A stretch of DNA of 64,000 nucleotides from assembly GCF_000425185.1 (NCBI RefSeq), contig NZ_AULH01000007.1, positions 248,001 through 312,000 of the forward strand, written 5' to 3'. Below the pieces are notes generated by a model. The model saw only the letters and a list, made by a program, of their open reading frames with translations, did no database searches and had not been told where the DNA came from. Numbering within the stretch: the stretch's first letter is position 1; the number at the start of each line of letters is the position of its first letter. The stretch is from Pleomorphomonas koreensis DSM 23070 (GTDB lineage: Bacteria; Pseudomonadota; Alphaproteobacteria; Rhizobiales; Pleomorphomonadaceae). Positions 1 through 10,507 of this stretch are shown here, piece after piece. Both the position numbers and the translations under genes were made by a program.

Positions 1-600
1 CATGCCGCCCGCGTCTATGACCGGCTGGAGGAGGCGATCGCCGACCTCTCCTTCGTCTACGCGACGACGGCGCGCGACCGCGACGTCACCAAGGCGGTGC
101 GCGGTCCCGTCCATGCCGGCAAGCACATGCGGGCGCTGGAGGCGCAGGGCGCGCGGGTGGGCCTCCTGTTCGGCCGCGAGCGCTGGGGCCTCAACAACGA
201 CGAGGTGGCGCTGGCCGACGAGATCCTGACGCTGCCGGTGGTGCCGGAATACGCCTCGCTCAACATCGCCCAGGCGGTGCTGGTGGTCGCCTACGAATGG
301 CGCAAGGCCGGCTTCGACGACCCCGACGCCGCGCTGCCGTTCGCCGCGTCCGACCGGTCGCCGCCGGCCGGCAAGGCGGACCTCCTCGGCCTGTTCGACC
401 ATCTCGAATCGGTGCTCGACGCGCGGCATTTCTTCCATCCGCCCGAGAAGCGGCCGACCATGATCCGCAACCTCCGCGCCATCTTCCAGCGCCAGCAACT
501 GACGCAGCAGGAGATCCGCACGCTGAGGGGCATCATCACCTGCCTCGACGGCAAGAACCACCGGCCGGCCAAGCCGGTCGCCGACGACGGCGAGGCGTGA
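1..600 (+). CDS. trmJ: tRNA (cytidine/uridine-2'-O-)-methyltransferase TrmJ, 3' part
   Basis: The reading frame is open from base 1, so the gene starts upstream of the window. The visible 199 codons hold the C-terminal part of a SPOUT (TrmH-group) methyltransferase. GLLFGRERWGL followed by NNDEVALAD is the motif 2 loop, and LNIAQAV is the knotted motif 3 that binds S-adenosylmethionine. The tail of about 100 residues after it, including HPPEKRPTMIRNLR, is typical of TrmJ, which 2'-O-methylates position 32 of the tRNA anticodon loop. The TGA stop is followed by a 104-bp gap before murI on the same strand. Confidence 0.85.
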   Translation, partial: HAARVYDRLEEAIADLSFVYATTARDRDVTKAVRGPVHAGKHMRALEAQGARVGLLFGRERWGLNNDEVALADEILTLPVVPEYASLNIAQAVLVVAYEWRKAGFDDPDAALPFAASDRSPPAGKADLLGLFDHLESVLDARHFFHPPEKRPTMIRNLRAIFQRQQLTQQEIRTLRGIITCLDGKNHRPAKPVADDGEA

Positions 601-704
601 GCGGCAAGGCTTCGTTAACCCTGCCGGCCCAAGGATCGGCACGGCCCGCCTGTCGCCGCATTCGGCCGGCAAGACTTGGCGGACGAGCGGTTCAGAGAAG
701 GTCC

Positions 705-1526
705 ATGCGCATCCTGGTATTCGACAGCGGCGTCGGCGGCCTGTCGGTGGCCCGCGAGATCGGCAAGGCGCTGCCGGCCGCCGGCATGGACTATGTCGCC
801 GACCTCGCCGTGTTCCCCTATGGCGCGCTGGAGCCGGACGTGCTGGTGACGCGCGTCGTGTCGCTGATGGAGACGGCGTTGGCCGCGCTCGACCCGGCGG
901 CGCTGGTGATCGCCTGCAACACCGCCTCGACGCTGGTGCTGCCGCCGCTGCGCGCCCGCTTCAAGCTGCCGATCGTCGGCACGGTGCCGGCGGTCAAGCC
1001 GGCTGCCGAGCATTCGCGGAGCCGCCTCGCCTCGGTGCTGGCGACGCCCGGCACGGTGAAGCGCGACTATACGCGCGGCCTGATCGAGACATTCGGCGGC
1101 GATTGCCGCTTCACGCTGGTCGGCTCGCAGGCGCTGGCCGGCCTCGTCGAGCGGCAGTTCGCCGGCGAGACGGTGAGCGACGCCGAGCTTCTGGCCGAGA
1201 TCGCTCCATGCTTCGTCGAGGAGGGCGGCCGGCGCACCGACACCGTGGTGCTGGCCTGCACCCATTATCCGCTGCTGCTCGACCGCCTCAGGGCGCTCGC
1301 CCCCTGGCCGGTGGAGTGGATCGACCCGGCGCCGGCCATCGCCCGCCGCGTCGTCACCGTCACGGCGGGCGCCGGGCCGTCGCGCGACGACGGGCTGCCG
1401 CACCGCTTCTTCTCGACCGGCCGGCAGCCGCCGGGGTCGCTGCTCGACGCCTTCGGATTCGTGGCCGGCGGCGATCTTTTCGCCGGCGAAGCGGCAAAAG
1501 CCGGCAAGTCCGCGCTTTCGGTTTGA
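705..1526 (+). CDS. murI: Glutamate racemase MurI
   Basis: The 273-residue product interconverts L- and D-glutamate for peptidoglycan synthesis in the cytoplasm. The start FDSGVGGLSV is the family N-terminus, with the catalytic Asp of DSG. The two catalytic cysteines lie in ACNTAS and ACTHYP. The ATG at 705 is preceded by AGAGAAGG at a suitable distance. A longer open frame extends upstream but overlaps trmJ and carries no family sequence. The C-terminus is slightly long and low-complexity (GEAAKAGKSA). The rpsD promoter overlaps the last codons of this gene. Confidence 0.9.
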   Translation: MRILVFDSGVGGLSVAREIGKALPAAGMDYVADLAVFPYGALEPDVLVTRVVSLMETALAALDPAALVIACNTASTLVLPPLRARFKLPIVGTVPAVKPAAEHSRSRLASVLATPGTVKRDYTRGLIETFGGDCRFTLVGSQALAGLVERQFAGETVSDAELLAEIAPCFVEEGGRRTDTVVLACTHYPLLLDRLRALAPWPVEWIDPAPAIARRVVTVTAGAGPSRDDGLPHRFFSTGRQPPGSLLDAFGFVAGGDLFAGEAAKAGKSALSV

Positions 1527-1551
1527 CAGCGGCCGCTGCCTCGACTATTCA
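1523..1551 (+). promoter_or_regulatory. Candidate sigma-70 promoter for rpsD
   Basis: TTGACA (1523-1528), a 17-bp spacer and TATTCA (1546-1551) form a near-consensus housekeeping promoter. It straddles the murI stop codon and would give a leader of roughly 170 nt before rpsD. A long leader is common for ribosomal protein genes. S4 autoregulation is possible but was not modelled here. Confidence 0.55.
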
Positions 1552-1728
1552 CCCCTCAACCCGCCGGCTTCTTGACAAGAGGAGCCGGCGTGGCCGTTCA
1601 CGTGTCCCGTGGGGGACCTGCCGCGCGCAGCGTTTCCCTGTCGGTTTCGGGCGTCTCCCTTGGGAGCGGATCGAAGCAGAGGAGGGCGCGCGTCCTGAAT
1701 GAAACACTGACGATAAGCGGGATACGCG

Positions 1729-2346
1729 ATGTCTAAGCGCCATAGTGCAAAGTACAAGATCGACCGCCGCATGGGCGAGAACCTCTGGGGTCGCCCGAAG
1801 AGCCCGGTCAACAAGCGTGAATACGGCCCCGGCCAGCACGGTCAGCGCCGCAAGGGCAAGACCTCCGACTACGGTCTGCAGCTCCGTGCCAAGCAGAAGC
1901 TGAAGGGCTATTACGGCGACCTCAGCGAGAAGCAGTTCTACCGCATTTACGAGGAGGCGGTCCGCCTGCGCGGCGACACCTCCGAGGCGCTGATCGGCCT
2001 GCTCGAGACCCGTCTCGACGCCATCGTCTACCGCGCCAAGTTCGTGCCGACGCCGTTCGCGGCGCGCCAGTTCGTCAACCACGGCCATGTCACCGTCAAC
2101 GGCCGCAAGGTCAACATCGGTTCCTACCGCTGCAAGGTCGGCGACGTGATCGAGGTTCGCCAGAAGTCGAAGGAAATGATTCTCGTTCTCGAGTCGATCG
2201 AACTCGCCGAGCGCGATACGCCCGACTACATCGAGGTCGACACCTCCAAGAAGGTCGCCAAGCTGGTGCGCGTGCCGGCGCTGGCCGACGTTCCCTACGC
2301 CGTCAAGATGGAGCCGAACCTGGTCGTCGAGTATTACTCGCGCTGA
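1729..2346 (+). CDS. rpsD: 30S ribosomal protein S4
   Basis: The 205-residue primary 16S rRNA-binding protein nucleates assembly of the 30S body. It begins [14 protein letters not shown], the alphaproteobacterial S4 start, followed by the conserved NLWGRPKSP and GPGQHGQRR segments. The S4 RNA-binding domain lies at about residues 95-160 ([21 protein letters not shown]). The C-terminus [10 protein letters not shown] matches the family end. It is a single gene with its own promoter overlapping murI and a strong terminator directly downstream. Confidence 0.97.
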   Translation: MSKRHSAKYKIDRRMGENLWGRPKSPVNKREYGPGQHGQRRKGKTSDYGLQLRAKQKLKGYYGDLSEKQFYRIYEEAVRLRGDTSEALIGLLETRLDAIVYRAKFVPTPFAARQFVNHGHVTVNGRKVNIGSYRCKVGDVIEVRQKSKEMILVLESIELAERDTPDYIEVDTSKKVAKLVRVPALADVPYAVKMEPNLVVEYYSR

Positions 2347-2372
2347 TCGGTTTCCGAGCTTCGGACATCTGG

Positions 2373-2399
2373 AAAGGCCGCCCATCGGGCGGCCTTTTT
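2373..2399 (+). terminator. Rho-independent terminator of rpsD
   Basis: AAAGGCCGCCC and GGGCGGCCTTTTT form an 8-bp GC stem with a 3-nt loop followed by a run of T, 27 bp past the rpsD stop. The A-rich left flank could also let it serve the convergent gene at 2410-3531. Confidence 0.85.
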
Positions 2400-2409
2400 G
2401 TCTTTCCGG

Positions 2410-3531
2410 TCAAGCGGCGAGGTCGGCGTAGACGGCGCGGAAGACGTCTTTGGGGAAGGCGCCGTTGCAGCCTTCGACGGCGGTGTTGGTGAAGATGACG
2501 ATGGTCAGCTTCGAGGCCGGGTCGACGTACCACTGGTTGCCGTAGATGCCGCCCCAGGCCCAGGTACCGGCCTTGCAGGGCAGGCCCTGCACCTCTGGAT
2601 CGCGATAGATCGACCAGCCGTGCGAATAGCCCTGGCCCGACGGCGCCGGATCGAGGTCGACGGTGCGCGCCTCGGTCAATAGTGGCATCGAGGCCGGCGA
2701 CAGCAGCGGCGCGCCGCCCTGGCGCATGGCTTCCAGGAAGAGGAGGAAGTCCTCGGCCGAGCCGATCATGCCGGCGCCGCCCGACGGGAAGGCCGTGGGA
2801 TCGAAGGCGCGGCCGGGCCAGAACAGCGTGAAGCCGTCGCCATCCTTGACCAGCTCGGTGACGCCCATGCGGACGGGCGGCGCGCCGTCGGCATAGGCGA
2901 CGGCGAGGCGGTTGGTGTCCACCGGCTGGAAGGCGGTATCGACCATGCCGAGCGGATCGGTGACACGTGCCTTGACGATCTCCGGCAGGGTGCGGCCATC
3001 GGCGGCCTCCATGACAGCGCCCAGCACGTCGATGCCCACCGAATAGCGCCAGGCCGTGCCGGGTGGAAAGGCCAGCGGCAGGGCGGCGATACGGGCGATG
3101 TTCTCGGCGAGGTCGAAGTCGGAGGGGCCGGTGCCGCCGGAAGCCGGCTTGCCGTTGCCGATATCGAGATCATAGGTGAGGCCCGAGGTATGGGTCATCA
3201 ACTGCGAGATGGTGATCGGCGGTGCGCTGCCATCCGGCAGACGTGGCCGGAACTCGGGCAGGTAGCGGGTCACCGGATCGTCGAGCCGCATCCGGCCGGC
3301 CTCGACCATGGCGAGCGCCGCCACCGACACCATCGGTTTGGTCACCGAGGCCAGGCGAAACAGGGTGCGCGGGATGACCGGCTTCTTCGCCTCGCGGTCG
3401 AGAAAGGCGGCCTGCCGGCTGTAGACGACATCGCCGTTCAACGCGATCAATATGTTGGCGCCGACGATGGTGCGGCCGATCGCCCTGTCGACGACGGCGT
3501 CGACGCCGGAAAACTGCACTATCCTGCCCAC
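2410..3531 (-). CDS. Serine hydrolase, class C beta-lactamase/esterase family
   Basis: The 373-residue protein belongs to the beta-lactamase-related serine hydrolases (PF00144). The nucleophile motif SVTK is at residues 62-65, the second motif YSV at about 163-165, and a WGG segment near residue 330 fits the third-motif region. No signal peptide or lipobox is visible, so it is probably cytoplasmic. That argues for an esterase or D-amino-acid/lactone hydrolase rather than a drug-resistance enzyme. It is convergent with rpsD and has no operon partner. The substrate cannot be inferred. Confidence 0.8.
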   Translation of the reverse strand: MGRIVQFSGVDAVVDRAIGRTIVGANILIALNGDVVYSRQAAFLDREAKKPVIPRTLFRLASVTKPMVSVAALAMVEAGRMRLDDPVTRYLPEFRPRLPDGSAPPITISQLMTHTSGLTYDLDIGNGKPASGGTGPSDFDLAENIARIAALPLAFPPGTAWRYSVGIDVLGAVMEAADGRTLPEIVKARVTDPLGMVDTAFQPVDTNRLAVAYADGAPPVRMGVTELVKDGDGFTLFWPGRAFDPTAFPSGGAGMIGSAEDFLLFLEAMRQGGAPLLSPASMPLLTEARTVDLDPAPSGQGYSHGWSIYRDPEVQGLPCKAGTWAWGGIYGNQWYVDPASKLTIVIFTNTAVEGCNGAFPKDVFRAVYADLAA

Positions 3532-3666
3532 TTGGCTCTCTCCCCGCGATTGCTGGCCCCGAGCCGCCCTTCAGCGGCCATCAGCGCCATCCTACTCGTT
3601 CGAGAGCGCATTTGTGGCAGGAAAGGCGGCGATCGCCGCCCGTCTGCGGCCGTATCCCGCGAACGC

Positions 3667-3694
3667 AAAAAGGCCACCCGAAGGGGTGGCCTTT
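3667..3694 (-). terminator. Terminator of the repeat-containing secreted protein gene
   Basis: AAAGGCCACCC, a short loop and GGGTGGCCTTTTT, read on the minus strand, form a strong hairpin with a T tract 30 bp downstream of the stop of the gene at 3724-4254. It also lies just upstream of the serine hydrolase gene at 3531. Confidence 0.8.
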
Positions 3695-3723
3695 CAGCAC
3701 TTATCTCAGCTGGCGAAGTCTGA

Positions 3724-4254
3724 TTACTTGACCAGGATCGGCAGAGCCGAGAACTGCGGGTCGTTGGTCTGGGCACCCGGATTGTAGTAGGTGACGGGCT
3801 TGACGCCCACCGAGCCGTGCGTACCGATCAGCGCGCCGGACTCCGCAGCCTTCTCGAGCTGGGCATACCGCTCGGCGTCGGCCTTGGCGGCGGCGGCGTT
3901 AGCGGGATTCTCGATCACCACCTTGGTCGGGAACTGCGGGTCGTTGGTCTGGGCACCCGGATCGTAGTAGGTGATCAGCTTGGCGCCTTCGACACCGGTC
4001 GAACCATGGGTGCCGATCAGCACGCTCGAGCCATTGGAGCCCTTCAGGGCCTGCTCGGCCGCGGCATAGCGCTCGGCATCAGCCTTGGCAGCGGCGGCGT
4101 TGGCACCGCTGGTCTTGAAGTTCATCTGAATGAAATCAGGGTCGTTGCTGGTCGCGGCCGGATCGTAGCGGTCACGCGGAGCAGCAGCGGCATTGGCAAT
4201 GGCCGGAACCAGCAGAGCGGCGAAGGCGGCGGTGACGAAGATCTTGGTGTTCAT
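3724..4254 (-). CDS. Exported small protein with internal ~60-residue repeats, function unknown
   Basis: The 176-residue product has a signal peptide (MNTKIFVTAAFAALLVPAIA, cleavage probably after ANA). The mature part is built of repeats. A helical segment (NAAAAKADAERY) is followed by LIGTHGS, then ITYYDPGAQTNDPQF. The LIGTHG/YY(D/N)PGAQTNDPQF block occurs twice, and a degenerate copy (RYDPAATSNDPDF) opens the mature protein. The ATG is preceded by AAGGAG at 6 nt. There are no cysteines and no membrane helix, so a periplasmic or secreted location is likely. No family could be recognised. It is monocistronic with its own terminator. Confidence 0.75.
   Translation of the reverse strand: MNTKIFVTAAFAALLVPAIANAAAAPRDRYDPAATSNDPDFIQMNFKTSGANAAAAKADAERYAAAEQALKGSNGSSVLIGTHGSTGVEGAKLITYYDPGAQTNDPQFPTKVVIENPANAAAAKADAERYAQLEKAAESGALIGTHGSVGVKPVTYYNPGAQTNDPQFSALPILVK
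3751..3974. repeat. 44-bp direct repeat inside the secreted repeat protein gene
   Basis: Bases 3751-3794 and 3931-3974 match at 43 of 44 positions and are exactly 180 bp (60 codons) apart. Near-identity at the DNA level, including third positions, points to a recent duplication or ongoing gene conversion between repeat units. Confidence 0.85.
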
Positions 4255-4790
4255 GATATATAGCTCCTTATCGAACGTTATCGTCCGGCCTTTTCTCTCT
4301 CGGCCGGGACATGCCCCAGAAAACAGCTTGATCAGGCCAGCGATTATTTCGGAGGTCTTGATCGCTGCCGATGACCCTCATTTGGGGCAGGATCGTTCAC
4401 GTTCAAACCGGGCGATGGTGACGTCTGCGAGCTATCCAGTTGATCGCCGGTCGCGAAAACGTGTCCGGGGAGTTGAACGGCGGCGGCTGGTCAGCCGAAA
4501 ACCGTGCCATGGAGCCGCGGTCGGCCGGAGCTATTCCGGACACCGCTCCAGGCTGTTGATTCCACTTTGGAATCTTTCGAAAAGTTGTCCCGATTTTTTA
4601 CATGCACCCATGGCGTGCAAGGATATCTTTCTGCCGCTCACGAAAGACGGGAAAGGATGTGAAGAGAGGGGGCCGGCATTCACTCTTTCGGGTTGGAGAC
4701 GGCGCCATTTTCTTAGCCCAACGGCCGATTTTCGCGACTTGACCGGCTTGAATGTCCGTCCTTGGATCCCTTGTCGTGCAGAAGACAATG
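4255..4790. other. Non-coding stretch between the repeat protein gene and grxD
   Basis: This stretch is less GC-rich than its neighbours. The minus-strand promoter for the gene at 3724-4254 should lie at its left end, next to the visible AAGGAG ribosome site. An open plus-strand frame crosses it, but it has no ribosome site or recognisable sequence. Nothing else is recognised. Confidence 0.5.
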
Positions 4791-4823
4791 AAAAGGCCCC
4801 CGCCGGTGACCGGTCGGGGGCCT
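4791..4823 (-). terminator. Terminator of the pur-bolA-grxD transcript
   Basis: AGGCCCCCG and CGGGGGCCT flank a short, partly self-complementary loop. On the minus strand they are followed by TTTT, 28 bp past the grxD stop. This fits the end of the long purC-to-grxD transcription unit. Confidence 0.8.
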
Positions 4824-4850
4824 GAAACGCTTGATGCCGGAGCTGGGGCC

Positions 4851-5192
4851 TTACTCGGCGGCGGCTTCCTTCACCTCGATACCGGCGGCGCGGAGATGGT
4901 TCTGAAGCTCCTGCTTCTGGAACATCTCGCGGACGATGTCGCAGCCACCGACGAACTCACCCTTAACGTAGAGCTGCGGCAGCGTCGGCCAGTTGGAATA
5001 GGCCTTGATGCCGTCGCGCAGCTCGGGGTTGTCCAGGACGTTGATGCCCTTGAAGGGCACGCCGAGGTAGCTGAGGATCTGCACCACCTGCCCGGAGAAG
5101 CCGCACATCGGCATATCCGGCGTGCCCTTCATGAACAGGACGATGTCGTTGGTCTTCACTTCGTTGTCGATAGTCGACTTGATGTCAGCCAT
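4851..5192 (-). CDS. grxD: Monothiol glutaredoxin, Grx4/GrxD family
   Basis: The 113-residue protein carries the CGFS active site (PMCGFSG), which with glutathione binds a bridging [2Fe-2S] cluster. WPTLPQLYVKGEFVGG is the glutathione-binding segment. The start MADIKST was chosen because GAGG precedes it; an in-frame ATG 45 bp upstream would add a non-conserved tail. The gene lies 51 bp downstream of bolA. Monothiol glutaredoxins and BolA form heterocomplexes in iron-sulfur cluster trafficking, so the pairing supports a role in iron homeostasis. Confidence 0.93.
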   Translation of the reverse strand: MADIKSTIDNEVKTNDIVLFMKGTPDMPMCGFSGQVVQILSYLGVPFKGINVLDNPELRDGIKAYSNWPTLPQLYVKGEFVGGCDIVREMFQKQELQNHLRAAGIEVKEAAAE

Positions 5193-5243
5193 GGGTCTAC
5201 CTCGGTCGGTCGGATTCAAGGTCCGAATTGGAAGCATTCAAAG

Positions 5244-5474
5244 TTAAGGCGCGCTGGTCTGAAGCGCAAGGGCGTGCAGTTCGCCGCCCATCTTTCCCTT
5301 GAGCGCGTCGTAGACCAGCTGGTGCTGCTTGACGCGCGTCAGACCGCGGAAGGCTTCCGATACGACGATGGCCGAATAATGGTCGCCATCGCCGGCGAGG
5401 TCGCGGATTTCGACTTTTGCGTCGGGCAGCGCCTCCCTGATCATCGCCTCGATGTCTCTTGCCTGCATGGCCAT
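5244..5474 (-). CDS. bolA: BolA family protein
   Basis: The 76-residue protein has the BolA fold sequence: DAKVEIRDLAGDGDHYSAIVV, then the helix-turn RVKQHQLVYDALKGKMGGELHALALQ with the conserved His ligand. The Cys/His-containing loop region resembles the BolA2/BolA3 (YrbA-like) type. GAAGAGGG precedes the first ATG; a second ATG two codons on is possible. It sits between purL and grxD on the same strand and probably acts with GrxD in [2Fe-2S] handling. Confidence 0.9.
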   Translation of the reverse strand: MAMQARDIEAMIREALPDAKVEIRDLAGDGDHYSAIVVSEAFRGLTRVKQHQLVYDALKGKMGGELHALALQTSAP

Positions 5475-5513
5475 GGTCGTTCCCTCTTCTCGTTACCGGC
5501 CAGATGCCGCCGC

Positions 5514-7721
<2,208 letters not shown>

Positions 7722-7805
7722 GGGCAATCCCCTTGGGCGAAGGTCCCTCTGGCCGGCGGCGGGCCGGACCGTCCGGCCGGGCGGCAACCGGCCGCGCTGG
7801 TTCTG

Positions 7806-8477
7806 TCAGGCGGCGATGGTCCGGACGACGCTCTCGAACAGGCCGCGGCCGTCGAGGCCGCCGTGCAGCGCCTCGATCAGGTTTTCCGGATGCGGCATCA
7901 TGCCGAGCACGTTGCCGGCCTCGTTGAGGATGCCGGCGATGTCGTTGATCGAGCCGTTGGGATTGGTGCCCTCGGCGTAGCGGAAGGCGACGCGGCCGTC
8001 GCCCTCGAGGCGGGCCAGCGTCTCGGGATCGGCGAAATAGTTGCCGTCGTGATGGGCGACCGGGCAGCGGATCACCTGGCCCTTCCGATAGGCGCGGGTG
8101 AAGTCGGTGTCGTCGTTGGTCACTTCCAGCTTCACCTCCTTGCAGACGAAGCGGAGGTGGGCGTTGCGCATCAGCGCGCCGGGCAGGAGGCCGGCCTCGG
8201 TGAGGATCTGGAAGCCGTTGCAGACGCCCAGGACGCGGACGCCGGCCTTGGCCTTACGGGCCACGTCGAGCATGGCCGGCGAGCGGGCGGCGATGGCGCC
8301 GCAGCGCAGGTAGTCGCCGTAGGAGAAGCCGCCGGGCAGCACGATCAGGTCGACGTCGGGCAGCGTGGCGTCCTGATGCCAGACGACGGTCGGCCGGAAG
8401 CCGGTGACGTCGTAGAGCGCCTTGACCATGTCGTGGTCGCGGTTGGAGCCGGGAAAGAGGACGACGGCCGAGCGCAT
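7806..8477 (-). CDS. purQ: Phosphoribosylformylglycinamidine synthase glutaminase subunit PurQ
   Basis: The 223-residue class I glutamine amidotransferase supplies ammonia to PurL. It begins [14 protein letters not shown]; the nucleophile Cys lies in GVCNGFQIL and the catalytic His/Glu in [21 protein letters not shown] is the oxyanion region typical of PurQ. GAGGAGA precedes the ATG. It lies between purS and purL in the usual alphaproteobacterial order. Confidence 0.95.
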   Translation of the reverse strand: MRSAVVLFPGSNRDHDMVKALYDVTGFRPTVVWHQDATLPDVDLIVLPGGFSYGDYLRCGAIAARSPAMLDVARKAKAGVRVLGVCNGFQILTEAGLLPGALMRNAHLRFVCKEVKLEVTNDDTDFTRAYRKGQVIRCPVAHHDGNYFADPETLARLEGDGRVAFRYAEGTNPNGSINDIAGILNEAGNVLGMMPHPENLIEALHGGLDGRGLFESVVRTIAA

Positions 8478-8602
8478 GGGAGTTCTCCTCGTCAGGTGGC
8501 GCCTTGCGACGGCAAGGCTCGACACGCCGGGGAGAGCCGCCGCCCCGGCACGGGGAAGCGGGCGATCCGGCGTCCCTCGCCGGGAGCGCCCGCCGGTCCG
8601 CT

Positions 8603-8845
8603 TCAGCCGAGAACGTCGATGTCGTAGTTCTCGATGACGGTGTTGGCCAGGAGCTTCTCGCACATCTCGGCGACGGCGGCCCTGGCCCTGGCCGGGTCGG
8701 TCTCGGCGAGCGCGAGGTCGACGATCTTGCCCTGCCGGGCGCCGTCGATGCCGGCAAAGCCGAGGCCGCGCAGCGCGCCCTCGATCGCCTTGCCCTGCGG
8801 ATCGAGAACGCCCGCCTTGAGGGTGATGGTGACGCGCACTTGCAT
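8603..8845 (-). CDS. purS: Phosphoribosylformylglycinamidine synthase subunit PurS
   Basis: The 80-residue protein ([20 protein letters not shown], then a helix and a C-terminal ENYDIDVL strand) is the small subunit that bridges PurL and PurQ in the FGAM synthase complex. The length is normal. The gap of 125 bp to purQ is long for this operon, but no gene or hairpin was seen in it. Confidence 0.93.
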   Translation of the reverse strand: MQVRVTITLKAGVLDPQGKAIEGALRGLGFAGIDGARQGKIVDLALAETDPARARAAVAEMCEKLLANTVIENYDIDVLG

Positions 8846-8866
8846 GGGCCTGCCCCGAGAAATGAA

Positions 8867-8893
8867 GAACGCCGGGGGAATAACCCGGCGTTC
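8867..8893 (-). terminator. Hairpin between purC and purS, possible attenuator
   Basis: GAACGCCGGG and CCCGGCGTTC form a perfect 10-bp stem with a 7-nt loop. Longer outer pairing (CCGAGAA/TTCTCGG) is possible. On the minus strand it is followed only by a broken T run (TTCTTCATTTC). It may reduce read-through from purC into purSQL or stabilise a processed end rather than terminate fully. Confidence 0.5.
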
Positions 8894-8961
8894 TCGGATT
8901 CACAAGCCGTTCGTCGCGCTTTTCCGCCGCATCCGGGGCCGTTTTCCGGGCCGGCGGCGGC

Positions 8962-9726
8962 TCACTTGACCAGCGTCGGGCCGGAGGGGCGCGTCTGCTC
9001 GCTTTCGTTGAGGATGCCGAGGCGGCGGGCCACCTCGGTGTAGCTCTCGACGAGGCCGCCCATGTCCTTGCGGAAGCGGTCCTTGTCGAGCCGGTCGCCG
9101 GTGGCGATGTCCCACAGGCGGCAGCTGTCGGGGCTGATCTCATCGGCGACGACGATGCGCATCATGTCGCCTTCCCAGAGGCGGCCGCATTCCATCTTGA
9201 AGTCGACGAGGCGGATGCCGACGCCCAGGAACAGGCCGGCCAGGAAGTCGTTGACGCGGATGGCCAGCGCCATGATGTCGTCGATTTCCTGCGGCGAGGC
9301 CCAGCCGAAGGCGGTGATGTGCTCCTCGGAGACCATCGGGTCCTTCAGCTCGTCGCTCTTGAAATAGAACTCGATGATCGAGCGCGGCAGCTGCGTGCCT
9401 TCCTCGATGCCGAGGCGGGTGGCGATCGAGCCGGCGGCGACGTTGCGCACCACCACTTCGAGCGGAATGATTTCCACCTCGCGGATCAACTGCTCGCGCA
9501 TGTTGAGCCGGCGGATGAAATGGGTGGGGATGCCCATGTTGTTGAGATGCGTGAAGAGGTATTCCGAAATCCGGTTGTTCAGAACACCCTTGCCGTCGAT
9601 GATTTCGTGCTTCTTGGCATTGAACGCCGTGGCGTCGTCCTTGAAGTGCTGAATCAACGTACCCGGTTCGGGACCTTCGTACAGGATCTTGGCCTTACCT
9701 TCGTAGATACGCCGGCGGCGGTTCAT
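8962..9726 (-). CDS. purC: Phosphoribosylaminoimidazole-succinocarboxamide synthase PurC
   Basis: The 254-residue SAICAR synthetase condenses CAIR with aspartate using ATP. It begins [20 protein letters not shown], followed by FKDDATAFN, the [20 protein letters not shown] motif and DFKMECGR. From this ATG the length equals that usual in Rhizobiales. An ATG 33 bp upstream (9759) has a GGAG at 8 nt and would add 11 residues, so the true start is not certain. It is the first gene of the purC-S-Q-L-bolA-grxD run and is divergent from the DUF1476 gene. Confidence 0.94.
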   Translation of the reverse strand: MNRRRRIYEGKAKILYEGPEPGTLIQHFKDDATAFNAKKHEIIDGKGVLNNRISEYLFTHLNNMGIPTHFIRRLNMREQLIREVEIIPLEVVVRNVAAGSIATRLGIEEGTQLPRSIIEFYFKSDELKDPMVSEEHITAFGWASPQEIDDIMALAIRVNDFLAGLFLGVGIRLVDFKMECGRLWEGDMMRIVVADEISPDSCRLWDIATGDRLDKDRFRKDMGGLVESYTEVARRLGILNESEQTRPSGPTLVK

Positions 9727-9759
9727 TGGGATATACCGTGGTCTGTTGATGAAATCCAT

Positions 9760-10104
9760 GAGGCCGGGCTCCGGGTCCGAATCACCAAATTAGCCCGCTT
9801 GTCGCCTCGGCGGGAATTCAGGATGCGTCGACAGCGTGGCCGGAGCACACCGGCCAACGTGGACACATTCTAAGCACAGAAAGCGGGCGAACTGACGTCC
9901 GCCCGCTCCCTCGCCTGTGCCGCACACTATCCGAAAGGCGCACCGATAACAATCCCGTCGCGCCGCAATTTCGCGTAGTGGTCATTCCTTAACGACGTTT
10001 GTGGTTTACCGACTTCCGTCCAAGTTGAACGAAAGGCTCAGAAAGCATATATTCAAAAGGCGAAGAGTGTTTGAGCTTTTGCCTTTCAGAGAAAGGAGGT
10101 TCGG
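9760..10104. promoter_or_regulatory. Divergent control region of purC and the DUF1476 gene, with a hairpin
   Basis: This intergenic stretch should hold both promoters. A hairpin is visible at 9882-9907 (AGCGGGCG and CGCCCGCT), read toward purC as a stem followed by TTTCT. It could be a leader attenuator for the purine operon. No purine riboswitch sequence was recognised. The AT-rich part near 10000-10090 probably contains the rightward promoter. Confidence 0.45.
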
Positions 10105-10488
10105 ATGTCCACGACATGGAGCCGAAGCCTGCCTTTGTCGGGCGAAAGCGGCCATAACGGAACCATCGCCGTCTTCGATAACCGCGAAAAAGCGTTCGAG
10201 ATCAAGTTCGCGCTCGACGAGGAACTGAAGTTTCGAGCCACCGCGCGCCGCAACAAGCTGATGGGCCTGTGGGCGGCGCGCAAATTGGGGATGGGAGATC
10301 CGGAGGCTGCGGACTATGCTCGCGCCGTCGTCTTCGCGGATCTGGCGCGGGTCGGCGGCCGGGATGTCTGCGCCAAGCTGACGGCCGATCTCGCCGCCGC
10401 CGGCATTTCCGTGACGGACGAAGAGTTGCAGCTGGCGATGCGCGATTTCATGGCGCTCGCCGAGCAGGAGGTCAGGGCCGAAGCCTGA
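10105..10488 (+). CDS. DUF1476 protein, F1-ATPase inhibitory zeta subunit homologue
   Basis: The family core FDNREKAFEIKFALDEELKF, then RRNKLMGLWAARKLG, matches PF07345. Its Paracoccus member is the zeta subunit that blocks ATP hydrolysis by F1FO-ATPase. The product is 127 residues; family members are usually near 105 and start just before the FDDREKAFE block. Here about 22 extra residues precede it. The start is well supported by AAAGGAGG 5 nt upstream of the ATG, and no closer ATG or GTG exists. The inhibitory segment of zeta lies at the N-terminus, so the extension may matter. It is divergent from purC, as often in this order. Confidence 0.85.
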   Translation: MSTTWSRSLPLSGESGHNGTIAVFDNREKAFEIKFALDEELKFRATARRNKLMGLWAARKLGMGDPEAADYARAVVFADLARVGGRDVCAKLTADLAAAGISVTDEELQLAMRDFMALAEQEVRAEA

Positions 10489-10507
10489 CCCGTCCGAAAG
10501 GAAGGCC

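Noticed and set aside
4193..4825. Plus-strand open frame of 210 codons in the gap before grxD
   Set aside because: It overlaps the secreted protein gene, has no ribosome site, an irregular composition and no family sequence.
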